64,000 nt of DNA from Chlamydomonas reinhardtii (Eukaryota > Chlorophyta > Chlorophyceae > Chlamydomonadales > Chlamydomonadaceae), in the NCBI RefSeq assembly GCF_000002595.2, contig NC_057016.1, forward strand, positions 1,067,387-1,131,386. The letters run 5' to 3'. The notes beneath the pieces were generated by a model. It ran no database searches. It was not told the origin of the DNA and worked only from the letters and a program-made list of their open reading frames with translations. The translations under genes and the position numbers were made by a program. Of the stretch, positions 36,461-46,425 are shown piece by piece (position 1 is the stretch's first letter; every line of letters starts with the position of its first letter).

Positions 36461-37705
36461 ATGAACGCGGAGACAAGTGCGGCGCTCCGGCCCAGCGCCC
36501 ACGCAACTACTCCTGGCGAGTCTGGCACCAGCCAGGCCGCACCAGCAGCCACGCCAAGCCACACGGAGAGTCGCAAGCCGGCGGGGCCAGCGGGCTTGGT
36601 TCATGGGTTGGCGGCAGCAGCGGCGCCCTGCAACCATGGCAGCTCTGCGGCAACAGCACATGCAGCAGTTGGCGGTGGTGGCGGCGGCGCGGAAGCCGCC
36701 GCCGCCGCCAAAGCATCCGCAGCCCCACAGGCCGCGGGCCCACTGCACGGCGGCAGGAGGGTGGCAGCCACTAGCACGGTGGTGGTGGGTGCCGGTCCCG
36801 GGCATGTAGCAGGTTCAGGGGCAGGGGCAGGCGCAGCAGCTGCGGCCCCGGATGCTTCCTGGCCAACGGCTGCCCCTGGGACGTCAGGGCAGCCGCAGAC
36901 GGCCACACACACGTCAGCGTGGCCAGACACCGGCGGCGCCGCGTGGCTGCCGCCCAGCCACGCGGGGCACTACAGCCACTCGTATGGCGGCTACAGCCAC
37001 AACCAGGCCCACAGTTACAGCCACAGCCTGCAGCACGGCCCCTCGCACTCCTCCGCCCCTCCCCATGCCTCTGGGCATCAGTGCTATTGGGACCCCCATC
37101 GCGGCTGGCAGTGGCCCCCCGGGCCGCACCACCAGCAGCAGCAACAATCACAGCAACAGCAGTACCAGCAGCAAGGGGTGCAGGCAAACGGGCAGGGCTA
37201 CTCGGAATCCGCGGGAGTTGCTGCGGCGAGAGGGGCGCAGGATCCAGGGCCGGGGCCGGGATCACAGCGTCAGCAGCAGCAGCAGCCCCCGCAGGCGCAG
37301 TTCCAGCGGCAGTCGCAGGCGCAGGTCACCGGGCGACGGTGGCTACCCCCTCCGCCGCCGCCGCCGCCCCCTCCGCCGCAGCTGCCATGGGAGCTGCTGT
37401 CGTTGGTGGCTGCGGATGCGGGCTGGGGCGAGGATGATGATGTGTTGGGCAGCCGGGCAGGGTGGCGCCACCACCACGGTGGGCCTGCGGCCCCGCCGCA
37501 TCCTCCTCCGCCCCCACCTTGCTTGCCACCGCCGCTTCCGCCGGCGCCTGCTTCGTACTACTCACCGCCGTACCACTCAGCCGCGCCGCCGGCTGCTGGG
37601 GCACACTGGCAGCCGTACGCGCCGCAATATGGCTATGCGTACGGTTACCCGTACAGCTACGGATACGGCGCCACGCCAGCCGCTGCTGCTGGGGGCCGGC
37701 AGTAG
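36461..37705 (+). CDS. Disordered Q/H/P/Y/G-rich protein
   Basis: A single open frame of 414 residues starts at ATG 36461 and ends in TAG. It has no folded domain that I recognise. It opens with Ala/Ser/Thr-rich sequence, then His/Tyr/Ser-rich repeats (HYSHSYGGYSHNQAHSYSHS), a Gln tract (HHQQQQQSQQQQYQQQ), two poly-Pro runs and a Tyr/Gly/Pro tail (YGYAYGYPYSYGYG). One semi-ordered helix lies between the Pro runs (LPWELLSLVAADAGWGEDDD). Such composition is typical of prion-like or condensate-forming RNA-associated proteins, but that is inference. The frame is also open on the opposite strand over part of this region; codon choice and the tandem residue patterns favour the plus strand. An upstream exon cannot be excluded. 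Confidence 0.55.
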   Translation: MNAETSAALRPSAHATTPGESGTSQAAPAATPSHTESRKPAGPAGLVHGLAAAAAPCNHGSSAATAHAAVGGGGGGAEAAAAAKASAAPQAAGPLHGGRRVAATSTVVVGAGPGHVAGSGAGAGAAAAAPDASWPTAAPGTSGQPQTATHTSAWPDTGGAAWLPPSHAGHYSHSYGGYSHNQAHSYSHSLQHGPSHSSAPPHASGHQCYWDPHRGWQWPPGPHHQQQQQSQQQQYQQQGVQANGQGYSESAGVAAARGAQDPGPGPGSQRQQQQQPPQAQFQRQSQAQVTGRRWLPPPPPPPPPPPQLPWELLSLVAADAGWGEDDDVLGSRAGWRHHHGGPAAPPHPPPPPPCLPPPLPPAPASYYSPPYHSAAPPAAGAHWQPYAPQYGYAYGYPYSYGYGATPAAAAGGRQ

Positions 37706-38309
37706 CTGGCATGCAGGCAGCTACAGCGCGGCCCACCCTGAGCTAGCATACATCGATGGTGTGGGCTGCGGTGGCTAGTGCGTCAGCAGACATCCGCAGC
37801 GGGACGTGGGCATATGCATGACAACGCCGTGCCGCAGGTGGTGTGCGGGTGCAAGTGACTGTGGCGACATGACCTTAGCACTCGGACGTAAACTTCAGGG
37901 CGTACATGCGGTGACGCGGGACTGGCAGCATGGGGATTGCAACACACGGGCACGTTACGTTGCCTGATGTGCCTTGCGTTGGTGTCGGGTTGCCGTTTGT
38001 GGCCCGTGGTGAGGACCGGACTACATGTTTGGCTGTGTTTGGGCTAGGAGCTGAGCCACACGTGCAGTGGGGCCAGTGGCCGAGTGGCTGGCAACGGGGT
38101 GCAGGGGGATGGTGAGGGTTGGTGGCGAACGGACAGGGTTGGTGGCGAACGGTGGCCGTAACACTTCAAGTTCGAGGTTGATGCACCGGCAGGCTTTGGT
38201 GTTACCTTTGCCCAGCATACAAGGGCCGCGATTATGTATATATAGCCTTTTGTTCTTCAGCAAAACAGATTCTCGCGGGAAAATCTCAAACAAACAAACG
38301 CGCGGAGAC
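37706..38309. other. Spacer and ankyrin gene promoter
   Basis: No gene is seen. The repeat GTTGGTGGCGAACGG occurs twice in tandem at about 38119-38152. The right end holds the TATA element of the next gene. Confidence 0.5.
38237..38244 (+). promoter_or_regulatory. TATA box of ankyrin gene
   Basis: TATATATA lies about 66-73 bases before the ATG at 38310, a good distance for a TATA element followed by a short 5' UTR. The surroundings are otherwise GC-rich. Confidence 0.6.
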
Positions 38310-40737
38310 ATGGCGTCGCAGCAGAAACAGCCTCGCTATCGTACGCGAGCGGTGGCGGGGAGGGAGCCGTGCAGAGGTCCAGAAGTATGGACGCCGGACC
38401 TGGTCGAGAGGATCGCGGCCTTCCTGCCGCGCAACGAGGTCGCTGTGACGCTGCGGCTGGTCAACATGGCCACTGCAGCACTTCTTAGTACATTCAAAGC
38501 GGTCCGGGTGGCTGAACCGCTGCCAGCGTACTGCTATGAGCATTCAGAGCAGTATCCGCCCTTGCGGGACGTCTTCCGTGGCTCCGCCAAGCGCCGGAAG
38601 CAGCTGGTCCGTGCGGCAGCTCGCAGTGGCAGCCTTGAGGTCGTAGATGTTGCCCTAGAGGCATCGGGGCTGAGCCCTGGGGGCTGGCTGTTTGCCGCCG
38701 CGGCCGGCGGCAAGGGGGCCCATGGCGCGGCGTTGGCCCTGTGCAAGCGCCTGCTCGCCATGGGCTGCCCTTCTGAGGACAGCCAATCCGGGGGGCACGA
38801 TCGCTTCCCGACAGCGCTAGAGGAGGCGGCTGCGGCCGGGAATGCCGACGTGTGCGCCTGGCTGCTTGCGGGCGGGCGGCAGCTCTGCCAGTGGGACAAA
38901 GGCGCAGTCTACGCCGCTGCGCGGAGCGGGCACGCGGGGCTCGTGTTCTGGCTGCAGTCACATCCAATGGCCTCGGCGCAGGCCAAACGCTCTTTCTGCG
39001 TCGACCAGTTGCTGACAGCAGCGGCGCACGGCTGCAAGCTGCCCGACCTCCAGCGCATCTACCAGCATTGGTTGGGTGGGCGGCCGCCGCGGCCGCCGCA
39101 CCTACCTGGTCAGCAGGCGCTTCCAGACCTCAGCTTTGGAACCTTCGCACCTGGTTACTTTGAACGCCGACCCGACGGCTTCGTCTGTGACCACCGAGAT
39201 TACACATTTTCAAACATTCTCGCTGCCGCGGCAGGCAGCCCCACAGCCTGCTGGCTGGAAAAGTTGGATGGGCTGATGCGCTGGCACTGCGGCGAAGGCA
39301 CCGACCAGCTGCTGGGCAGCTGCCGCAATGAGCTGTGCAGGATATTCCGAGGCGCCATGTCGCGGCCGGACGGCGTGAGCCGCGTGCGGCTGCTGTGGGA
39401 GGAGCGCGGCTGGCGGCCGGGAGATGGACTGACTGCTGCTGTCGGCGAAGCAGCGACTCGTTGCGACGCCGCTGCAGTCGCATTCCTGTTTGAGGAGCTT
39501 GGCGCCGAGATGCAGGCTGACGACATGTACGGCTTATCGTACCCGCCTCTGACCGGCCCCATCCAGGCCGGTGACCTGCGGTTCCTGCAGCTGATGCTGC
39601 GCACCTACCGCGTCCGCTGCCGCAGCAAGCGCTTCTACTGCCTGGTGCTGTGTGCCGCGGAGGCAGGGCACCTCGCCATCCTCCGCTGGCTGTTCGAGTG
39701 GGCGGCCGAGCGGGAGCGGGTCCAGGGGAACGACGTGCCTCGGCACTACTACATCGAGGACGCGCTGCAGAACGGGCTGCGGCGGGCCATCCGCAACGGG
39801 CATGCGGCGGCGGTGCGCTTCCTGCTAGGGCAGGGGGCGCGGCTGGAGCCGGGGCCGCCCTGGTGGCTGGAGGCAGCGAGGTCGGGGAGCGTGGAGACGC
39901 TGCGCGTGCTGGCGGAATCAGGGTACGCCCCAAACGTGAGTAAGGCGGGAGGGGGAAGAGGGAGCCGCGGGACGGGGGCGGCTACAGACGTAGTACGGCA
40001 GCCTAGCTTGGTGGGCTGGAGGGCGCTGTAGGGGCAGCAGGCTATGGTCAACCTTGCTTAGTGCGAGAGTGCGTGAAAAAGACGGCATCAAACAGCCATC
40101 TTTGGGGGCCATATTGCGCTGAGCCGGGCACACCAGCACCTGACAAAGGTGGCTTGTGGCGAACACACATGCATGCTGCGTGCAGGCGGCGTGCGTGTAT
40201 GAGGCTGCGCTGGAGGCAGGCGACCGTCGGGTGCTGCGAGAGGTGGCGCGCCTGGGCTTCACCGGCTGCGACGCGGCGGCGGGCCTGACGGCGCTGCTGG
40301 GGGAGCCTGACGTGCCGCTGAGCGAGCTGCGCTGGCTGCTGGAGGGAGGGAGTGCTGGCGGAGGAGCTGGAGCTGGCGGCAGTGGTGGTGGTGCTGGAGG
40401 CGGTGGTGCTGGAGCTGCGAGTGCATGGGCGGCTGGGCGGGCGGGTGGCCGCGGGAAAGCAGGGAAGAAGGAGGAGGAGAAGCGGGCCGGGCCAGGGGCT
40501 GCAGCAGCTGGGGTAGCGGGCGCGGCTGAGGGTGCGTCCGGGGGTGGGGCGGGTGAGGGCCCGGCGGCTGAGGCGCTGCGGTATGAAGGGGAGTGGCAGC
40601 GGGCGGTGGCGGCGGTGCGGCAGCGGGGTCGGGGTCGGGAGGTGCGGGAGGTGTGCGCCTGGCTGGAGGGCTGGCGGCAGTCACAGCAGGGCCGCATGTG
40701 GCCGGGCCACAAGCCGGACTGCGTTGAGATTGAATGA
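38310..40737 (+). CDS. Ankyrin-repeat protein with F-box-like N-terminus
   Basis: Two exons (38310-39935 and 40186-40737) join in phase 0 and give 725 residues. Residues about 28-60 (VWTPDLVERIAAFLPRNEVAVTLRLVNMATAAL) resemble a short F-box. Below that are many degenerate ankyrin helix pairs, such as LVRAAARSGSLEVVDVALEASG, ALEEAAAAGNADVCAWLLAGG, AVYAAARSGHAGLVFWLQSH, LCAAEAGHLAILRWLFEWA and GLRRAIRNGHAAAVRFLLGQGA. This layout is that of a large, lineage-expanded family in Chlamydomonas. The C-terminal part carries a Gly/Ala-rich insertion (about 40350-40550) and ends VCAWLEGWRQSQQGRMWPGHKPDCVEIE. Partner proteins and function are unknown; an SCF substrate-adaptor role would be inference from the F-box-like part. 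Confidence 0.85.
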
Positions 40738-42905
40738 GTCGGCTGCCTGCATGACGGACGCACCAATGCCCAGTGTTGTTCGATGACAATGTCATATTGC
40801 TGCCAGGCTGGATGTTGCCGTTGGCATTGGGTGCGGTTGAGGGCGCCTGGGTGAATTGCTGTTGGCGTGCCCCGGCCCCCGCAGAGGGGGGGTCGACGCC
40901 AAGTTATAAATATGCGACTTTCTTGTTTCTGCATGCGAGGAAGGTTGCGGGGCTTACGCGAAGGACAGGGGGACAGGCTGCTGAGCTTGGAGTATCCAAC
41001 TAGCATGGCGGGAAGAGGAGGCGGCTCCAGGTCGCAGCGCGAGGATCATCGCTGCTCGGTGCCTGTGCATGGCGCTACGGCTGTAGTTCTTGGGCGGGCG
41101 GCTAGTGTGAATCGCTTTCGGTAGAGAGGGGCGCGTGCAACGGTTGGCTGCAGGTAGAGGTCGCGACCGCCGACCCTTCGATCTCGACAATAAGCTGATG
41201 TCGTGACAGACTTCCTGGATTATTAGGGTGCCTCACTGTGGTGCGGCGCTGCCGTGTTCGGACCCGTGTCCCATTCACAACACTTTGACTACATACCTTC
41301 TATGAGAGCTGCTTTGTTTGATATGTACAGATTCCCGATTACAAACTTGGTTAGACCAACTACACAGTGTGACTTTGCACACTAGTTTGAAGGAGTTTCA
41401 TGCACGTACCGTTGACCAAAGGAATCAGTGCTGGTACGCACAACATCGCAAATGAGCGACTACTGCGACCTGCTAAAGAGCGATTCCGGGGAGGAGGACG
41501 GTGTTCCAGACGTACAAATGGATGCTGATGAGGGTGACCGGTGCATGAAGTTGGCGTGTCGGGGGAAGCGGCGGGTTAATGACGAGTGTTGTGGAAACGA
41601 ATGCGTACGTAGACCAGAGCGGATGGCGGAGTGGGCTTGCAGGCGGCACGAGAGTAGGCAGTCAGTAGCGCAGGGTAGCGCAAGTTGCGAATTCACATGT
41701 TACCTCGTAACCGACGGTAAACGCGGTGGACGGTCGCGCCCATGGCTGGCTGACGGAGAACGGCTGCTGTATTGGGATGGCTGGGCTGGACGACGGCGGC
41801 CGGGCGTTGCTTGGGACTACCAGAAAGGATGCGCCCGAAACCAACCTGGAGAACACCAGCGCCACCGGTGCCCAGCACGACATGTATGGCGCCCGTCTGG
41901 GGTGTGTGCCGGTTGGCATGGGGGTTGCATGGGCGTGCCCGGTACGGACGCGGTCGCTGAGGATAAAGGCTGGGCGAGAGCGGCTTGCAGCCGTCTCTCG
42001 ACCTGATCTTAGGCGTGTAGTCTATGACCAACCCATACGAGGGACCCGGCCACCGGACATTAAACACTGATTCTTTCGCTGCACGAGTGTAAGCCGATGT
42101 TCAGATGATGCTCCAGACTCCGCCTTTCCTCTCAACCTAGCGACCCGGGACAGCAGCCTGCCAAGCATATCACCAGCCAAGCACTAGCACTGCCTTACTT
42201 CTTTCCACATCGTACATGCCGCCAGGCACATTGAATACCGCAAGTCACGCGTAAAGGCGCGACACCCTTGCCAGAACTTGAACCCCACCCAACTCTGGCC
42301 GATACAACCACTTGTTCCCATCCCACATATCAAAACCTCAACCTTGTTGTCCTTAGCCTTAGCCTTGCGATCCTTAGCCTTAGCCTTAACCCCCCGCATA
42401 CCGGAACACAGCCTTGCCATGCTTAGCCTTGTCGACCCCAGTCCACGAAACTCCCCAAAACTCCCCAACTGCGCCCCACCCCAGCCACTCCCACCCCCAC
42501 CCCGCCCGCACATGCCCCCGCCAATGAGCCCCTGTGAAAACCCGCTCTCCTTTCCGGGGCCGCCAGGGTGTTTCCCACCCTCCGGTAGGTTAGGGGCCGC
42601 CACGGTGTTTCCCACCCTCCCACGCCTCCCAATGGGCCAGCGGCTCGTTGTGTGCCGGCTGTGCAGGTACCTCCACATTATGCAGCTGCAGTAAGTCGGC
42701 GTGGTCGCGCACGAAGTTGCAAATAATGCTGGCAGCATCGGCCGGGTCCTGGCGCCGCGAGCTGGCCCCGCTGAGGGCCCTGGTCTACCACGTCGCCACT
42801 CATTAAGGTCAGTGTATGTGCTCTCGTTGATCGCCGGCAGCGCGGAAGTGCGGAGTCGGGGAGTGCGGAGTGCGTGCGGAGACCGGGCGCCCATACCGTG
42901 CATAG
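40738..42905. other. Spacer with one possible first exon
   Basis: A plus-strand frame from ATG 41452 encodes an acidic start (MSDYCDLLKSDSGEEDG...) that could be the first exon of a gene, but I cannot connect it to anything. A 28-base direct repeat at 42556-42583 and 42593-42620 (GGGGCCGCC..GGTGTTTCCC) and a CCTTAG-type array at 42350-42395 are the other features. I looked here for a metacaspase His exon and did not find one. Confidence 0.4.
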
Positions 42906-44018
42906 CGAGCCGTGAGCGCGGGGGTGCTCACCGACGACGAGCTGGGGGCGGCGCTGCTGGCCAGGGTACGGCATGTGGTGCTGCTGCTGGGGCACATGCT
43001 GGGGTGGCGGCAGTGGGCAGGGGGGAAGGTGGAACGCAGGCAATCTGGGGCTCAGGCAGGTTGGGCAGCTTCATTCATGGGCTCATGTCGATGTGGTACC
43101 TGCTGTGTGTTTGGCTCCGGTACATACAGATCCCCGCCGGCGCCAAGTTGACAATCATCACGGATGCTTGTCACAGGTCCGCTACGATATCAGAGAGCGT
43201 GGTGGGGAGCGAGAGGGGCTGGCGGGCGCTGATGGAATGCATTATCCGGAGTCTTTTGCTAGCAGTAGCGCTGGTGCTGATTTGCCGCTTGCGCCTGCTT
43301 GCCTCATGTGCCTAGACAACAACCATCCTTATCGCCCACCAATACACAGTGGCACGGTGTTGTATCTGCCGTACCGCTACCACGCACTGCAACAGCATCA
43401 CTAAGGACGGTGGAGGGAAACTTGTGTCGGAGTTTGGCAGGTTGGGCATTTCTCAACACTCAAGTGAGCGGCGCCCCCTCAACCCATCCCATCTGCAACC
43501 CTCGCCTGTGCTCATCGTCACCTGTCCCCTCCGCCTCCTCCTGCTGCGGCCTCAACCCCTCTCCACCGGCGGTATCCGCAGGAGAGCACGGAGGCGGCCC
43601 TGGTGCCCCGCTACACATCTTGTTCTATAGCTAGCAGCAGCCAGGACGAGCAGACCTCCGCAAGCACCATCATGGTGAGGGGGGAATGTGCGGGAGGGAG
43701 GCGCTGTGGGGGCTCGTTTTCACCGCTCCCAGTAAGGAAGCAGCCGAGACACAGCAGAGGCTGGGGAGTGGCGAGTTGGGGTCTGTGGGGGTCTGGGTGG
43801 GGATGGTGGAAGGCGTTGCGTGCTGGCGTGGTTGTGAGTGGTGCGCGGCATCGTGGCAGCCTCATGCCTACCGGTCCACTGCCATTCACCCACACGCACG
43901 CACCCCACCCCACCGCCCCCTGTAGGCTGTGGACAACAAACTCGCCTACCGCGGCGCCTTCACCACCAGCCTCATCACCAGCCTCGCTCAAAGAGAACAA
44001 TTACAACGTCAAGAACAA
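42906..44018 (+). pseudogene. Type I metacaspase fragment (Cys half)
   Basis: Readable exons are 42906-42965, 43130-43176, 43350-~43430, 43582-43674 and 43926-44018. They encode VLTDDELGAALLAR, IPAGAKLTIITDACHS, GTVLYLPYRYHAL, a GGGKLVSEFG piece, IASSSQDEQTSASTIM and NKLAYRGAFTTSLITSLAQ. This is the order of type I metacaspases: the DDEL segment, the catalytic Cys motif DACHSG (Cys codon 43169-43171, Ser split over the intron), the SxSxDxQTS loop of the substrate pocket, and the GAFT helix of p10. Metacaspases are Ca-dependent Arg/Lys-specific proteases. The exon with the catalytic His (HxSGHG) is missing upstream, and the third exon meets an in-frame TAA at 43402 with the expected continuation in another frame. 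I read it as a 5'-truncated, degenerating gene. Confidence 0.7.
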
Positions 44019-46425
44019 GTGAGCAGTGCAGCCAGTGCCCTATCCTGCCTGATATGCCTACTGGCCCCGTCTCTCATGCAGGTGATGTTGACTTGTTGAT
44101 GAGTTGTCAACTCGCTGCCGCCCATGCATGCACTGACTGCAACTCTTCCCCATCCCGCTTCGCACCTCCCACCCCTTCCTCCTCCCCCTGTGCAATACCA
44201 CACACACGTACATCCTGTGCAACACCCTGTGCAACACCAGCCACACACAGATGAGGCTAGTATCGAAACCTTCGGCCTCAGACGGAGGACGTGGCGTGGG
44301 CTCAGCCCACTTTTCCCTTGCGAGGGAAAGCCACCTTTTCTTGTTCGAGCAGCCCATCCCTTGAAAAGATCTCGGTCTGGGTGTGCTGCTTTTCGGTCGG
44401 CGGGGCAAGGCACGTGGGGAACTTGGTCGCAAAGGGTCGCAAGACAGGTGCGGATGTGGGGTCTCGGCTTGGGTCTCGGTGGGATGTGGGTGGGGTCTCG
44501 CGCCGGCTCACACTCTTCACACTCTTGCACAGGCTGTGTTCTAGGGCCCGATGTAGAGACATGGCGGCTAGGCCACGGAAAAGAACATCAGAACTGTCAC
44601 ACGGCATGTAGGGGCGTCCTAGGGCATCTCCCACGGCGGGCATCTCAGGAGGGCTCTGAACAGGCCCGAATCAGAAGCAGCCATTCATATGACACCATGC
44701 AGCAAGCTTTCGGGTGCAGATGCTCAGTCCTGGTGAGCACGACTTTGTTAGCCAATCAACCGCTGCATGTCCGGCGCGGAACGCTCTGAGCCCCACCCAA
44801 AGGCATAACGTATGTTACAGAGCAATAATGGGGTGTTAATGTGTGTAGGCTGAGTCGGCATGAGTCGGCAGGGATTTCGTGCGGTCGCGGCCCGAGTCCG
44901 ACCGGTTGCAAGGTTTTTCAAAATTTTGAATTGTCACAATTTAAAGGCTAATAAGACAAACCCACAAGTGCATTGCGTAGCAAACTTACGACAAAAACGG
45001 AAGCTAAATCCAGAACCTCACGAAAACGCTCGCTTCCTTATTTGCTCGCAATGGGCACCGCCTGTAAATGATTTGCTTTCCCCGCACTTATAACGGGCAC
45101 GCAAGGGAACTGCGGAAAACTGTTGAAGACGGGCTTCGGTCTGCACGAGTTCGCGGCTCACAAATCGCGCTATTGAGGAAGTATGGCAAAACAATGAAAT
45201 CGCGCTCCGGTGGCGAGGTCGCCAAACGGGCGCGACTTTGGCGGTCTGTGTAACAGGGCCTACCCGATGCCATTGAGCCCGGTTCTCCTCGGCGGCTATT
45301 CGCGATAGTACTGCATGTGACCCAGGGTCGTTTTCAAAGGTCCATTTTGACCATATACCCTGGCAGCTTAACAATTGTAATCCGCATCCTTGTAAACTCC
45401 CCGCTTCCTCCCCCCCCTGCGATACGACAGACGAGCACTGCATGCAGATACAGCACATCGGCATGTGTGTGAAACTGTGCTTGGCTGCGCGCGCACGTGT
45501 CATGCGCCGTTGCCGGCGCGTATTACGGTATTCGCTGGCAGCCACTGCCCGGGTATGAGTCATGGTTGCGGGACTAGGGAGCCACCGCCTCCTGCATGGG
45601 CGGCCCCCTGCTGCCCGACACCCCAGCCTGCGACACCTTTTCTTGTACGTTCATTTCTCGCAACGTGCACGCTTGTTTGTACATCGCATCAAACCAGGGG
45701 TGCATTCAAGCAATCATGGGAAGCATTTCATAATATGGCGCATACCTGCACTTTGCCTGTCTCATTCAGGCATTGGCCATTGACCACGTGTGATAGGAGG
45801 CATGGCGCATGGCGGTTGACATGCGCCTGTTTGTGCACGGCATGCTAGAAAGTGGCCAGGGTGCTGATACATGTCACATGGAGTAGCATTTTTGTGCTCA
45901 TCATATCATAACAGCGCATTATAACCTCATTGCATGGTTTTGCGCTGCGAAGGCGCTGAAAATGCAATGCATGACAGTGGGGACAGCGGGGCGTTAGGCG
46001 TGTCGGTGGCACGCGTGTGTGTCCGCCACCGCTGCACGCGCAAAGCGGATCATAATTGGACGTGCGTAAGCAAAATGTATCATTATGGCTGCTTAGGGTG
46101 ACCACGACTGGCATTGCTGTTGGCAGAAGGCGTAGTCGATGCTGCAGGTCGTTGAAGTACGGGGTTGATGCAATGCGCATTTCTGGCGATTCCCGCGGCC
46201 TGGTCGGCACGTCACAATGCTTCACTGCGCATTTAAGCTGTAGTCAACGCTGCAATTGGTTTATTGACTGGTAATCTGCTACGCGCTGCACCAAGGTCCA
46301 GGCCATTCAGGCCAGTTGGGTCAGTGCCGGTGAAAAAAATTCGCGCATTGCAGCGTAATCGCTACAGTCTTATTCCTTTACCTAGTACACGTTTCTCACA
46401 CGGCCTGCACGCGCGTGTCAGAACG
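44019..46425. other. Long gene-poor spacer
   Basis: No supported gene is seen. Palindromic sequence occurs at about 44294-44308 (GTGGGCTCAGCCCAC) and just after it (TTTTCCCTTGCGAGGGAAA). AT-rich, non-coding-looking DNA runs from about 44915 to 45070. Either could be remnant of a small transposable element, but no terminal repeats were found. Confidence 0.4.

Noticed and set aside
36601-37265. Minus-strand frames opposite the disordered Q/H/P-rich gene
   Set aside because: They are shadows created by GC-rich repeats; the plus strand carries the regular amino-acid repeats and a continuous 414-residue frame.
42350-42395. CCTTAG-type repeats as an interstitial telomere
   Set aside because: The telomere unit of Chlamydomonas is TTTTAGGG (CCCTAAAA); this hexamer array is different and imperfect.
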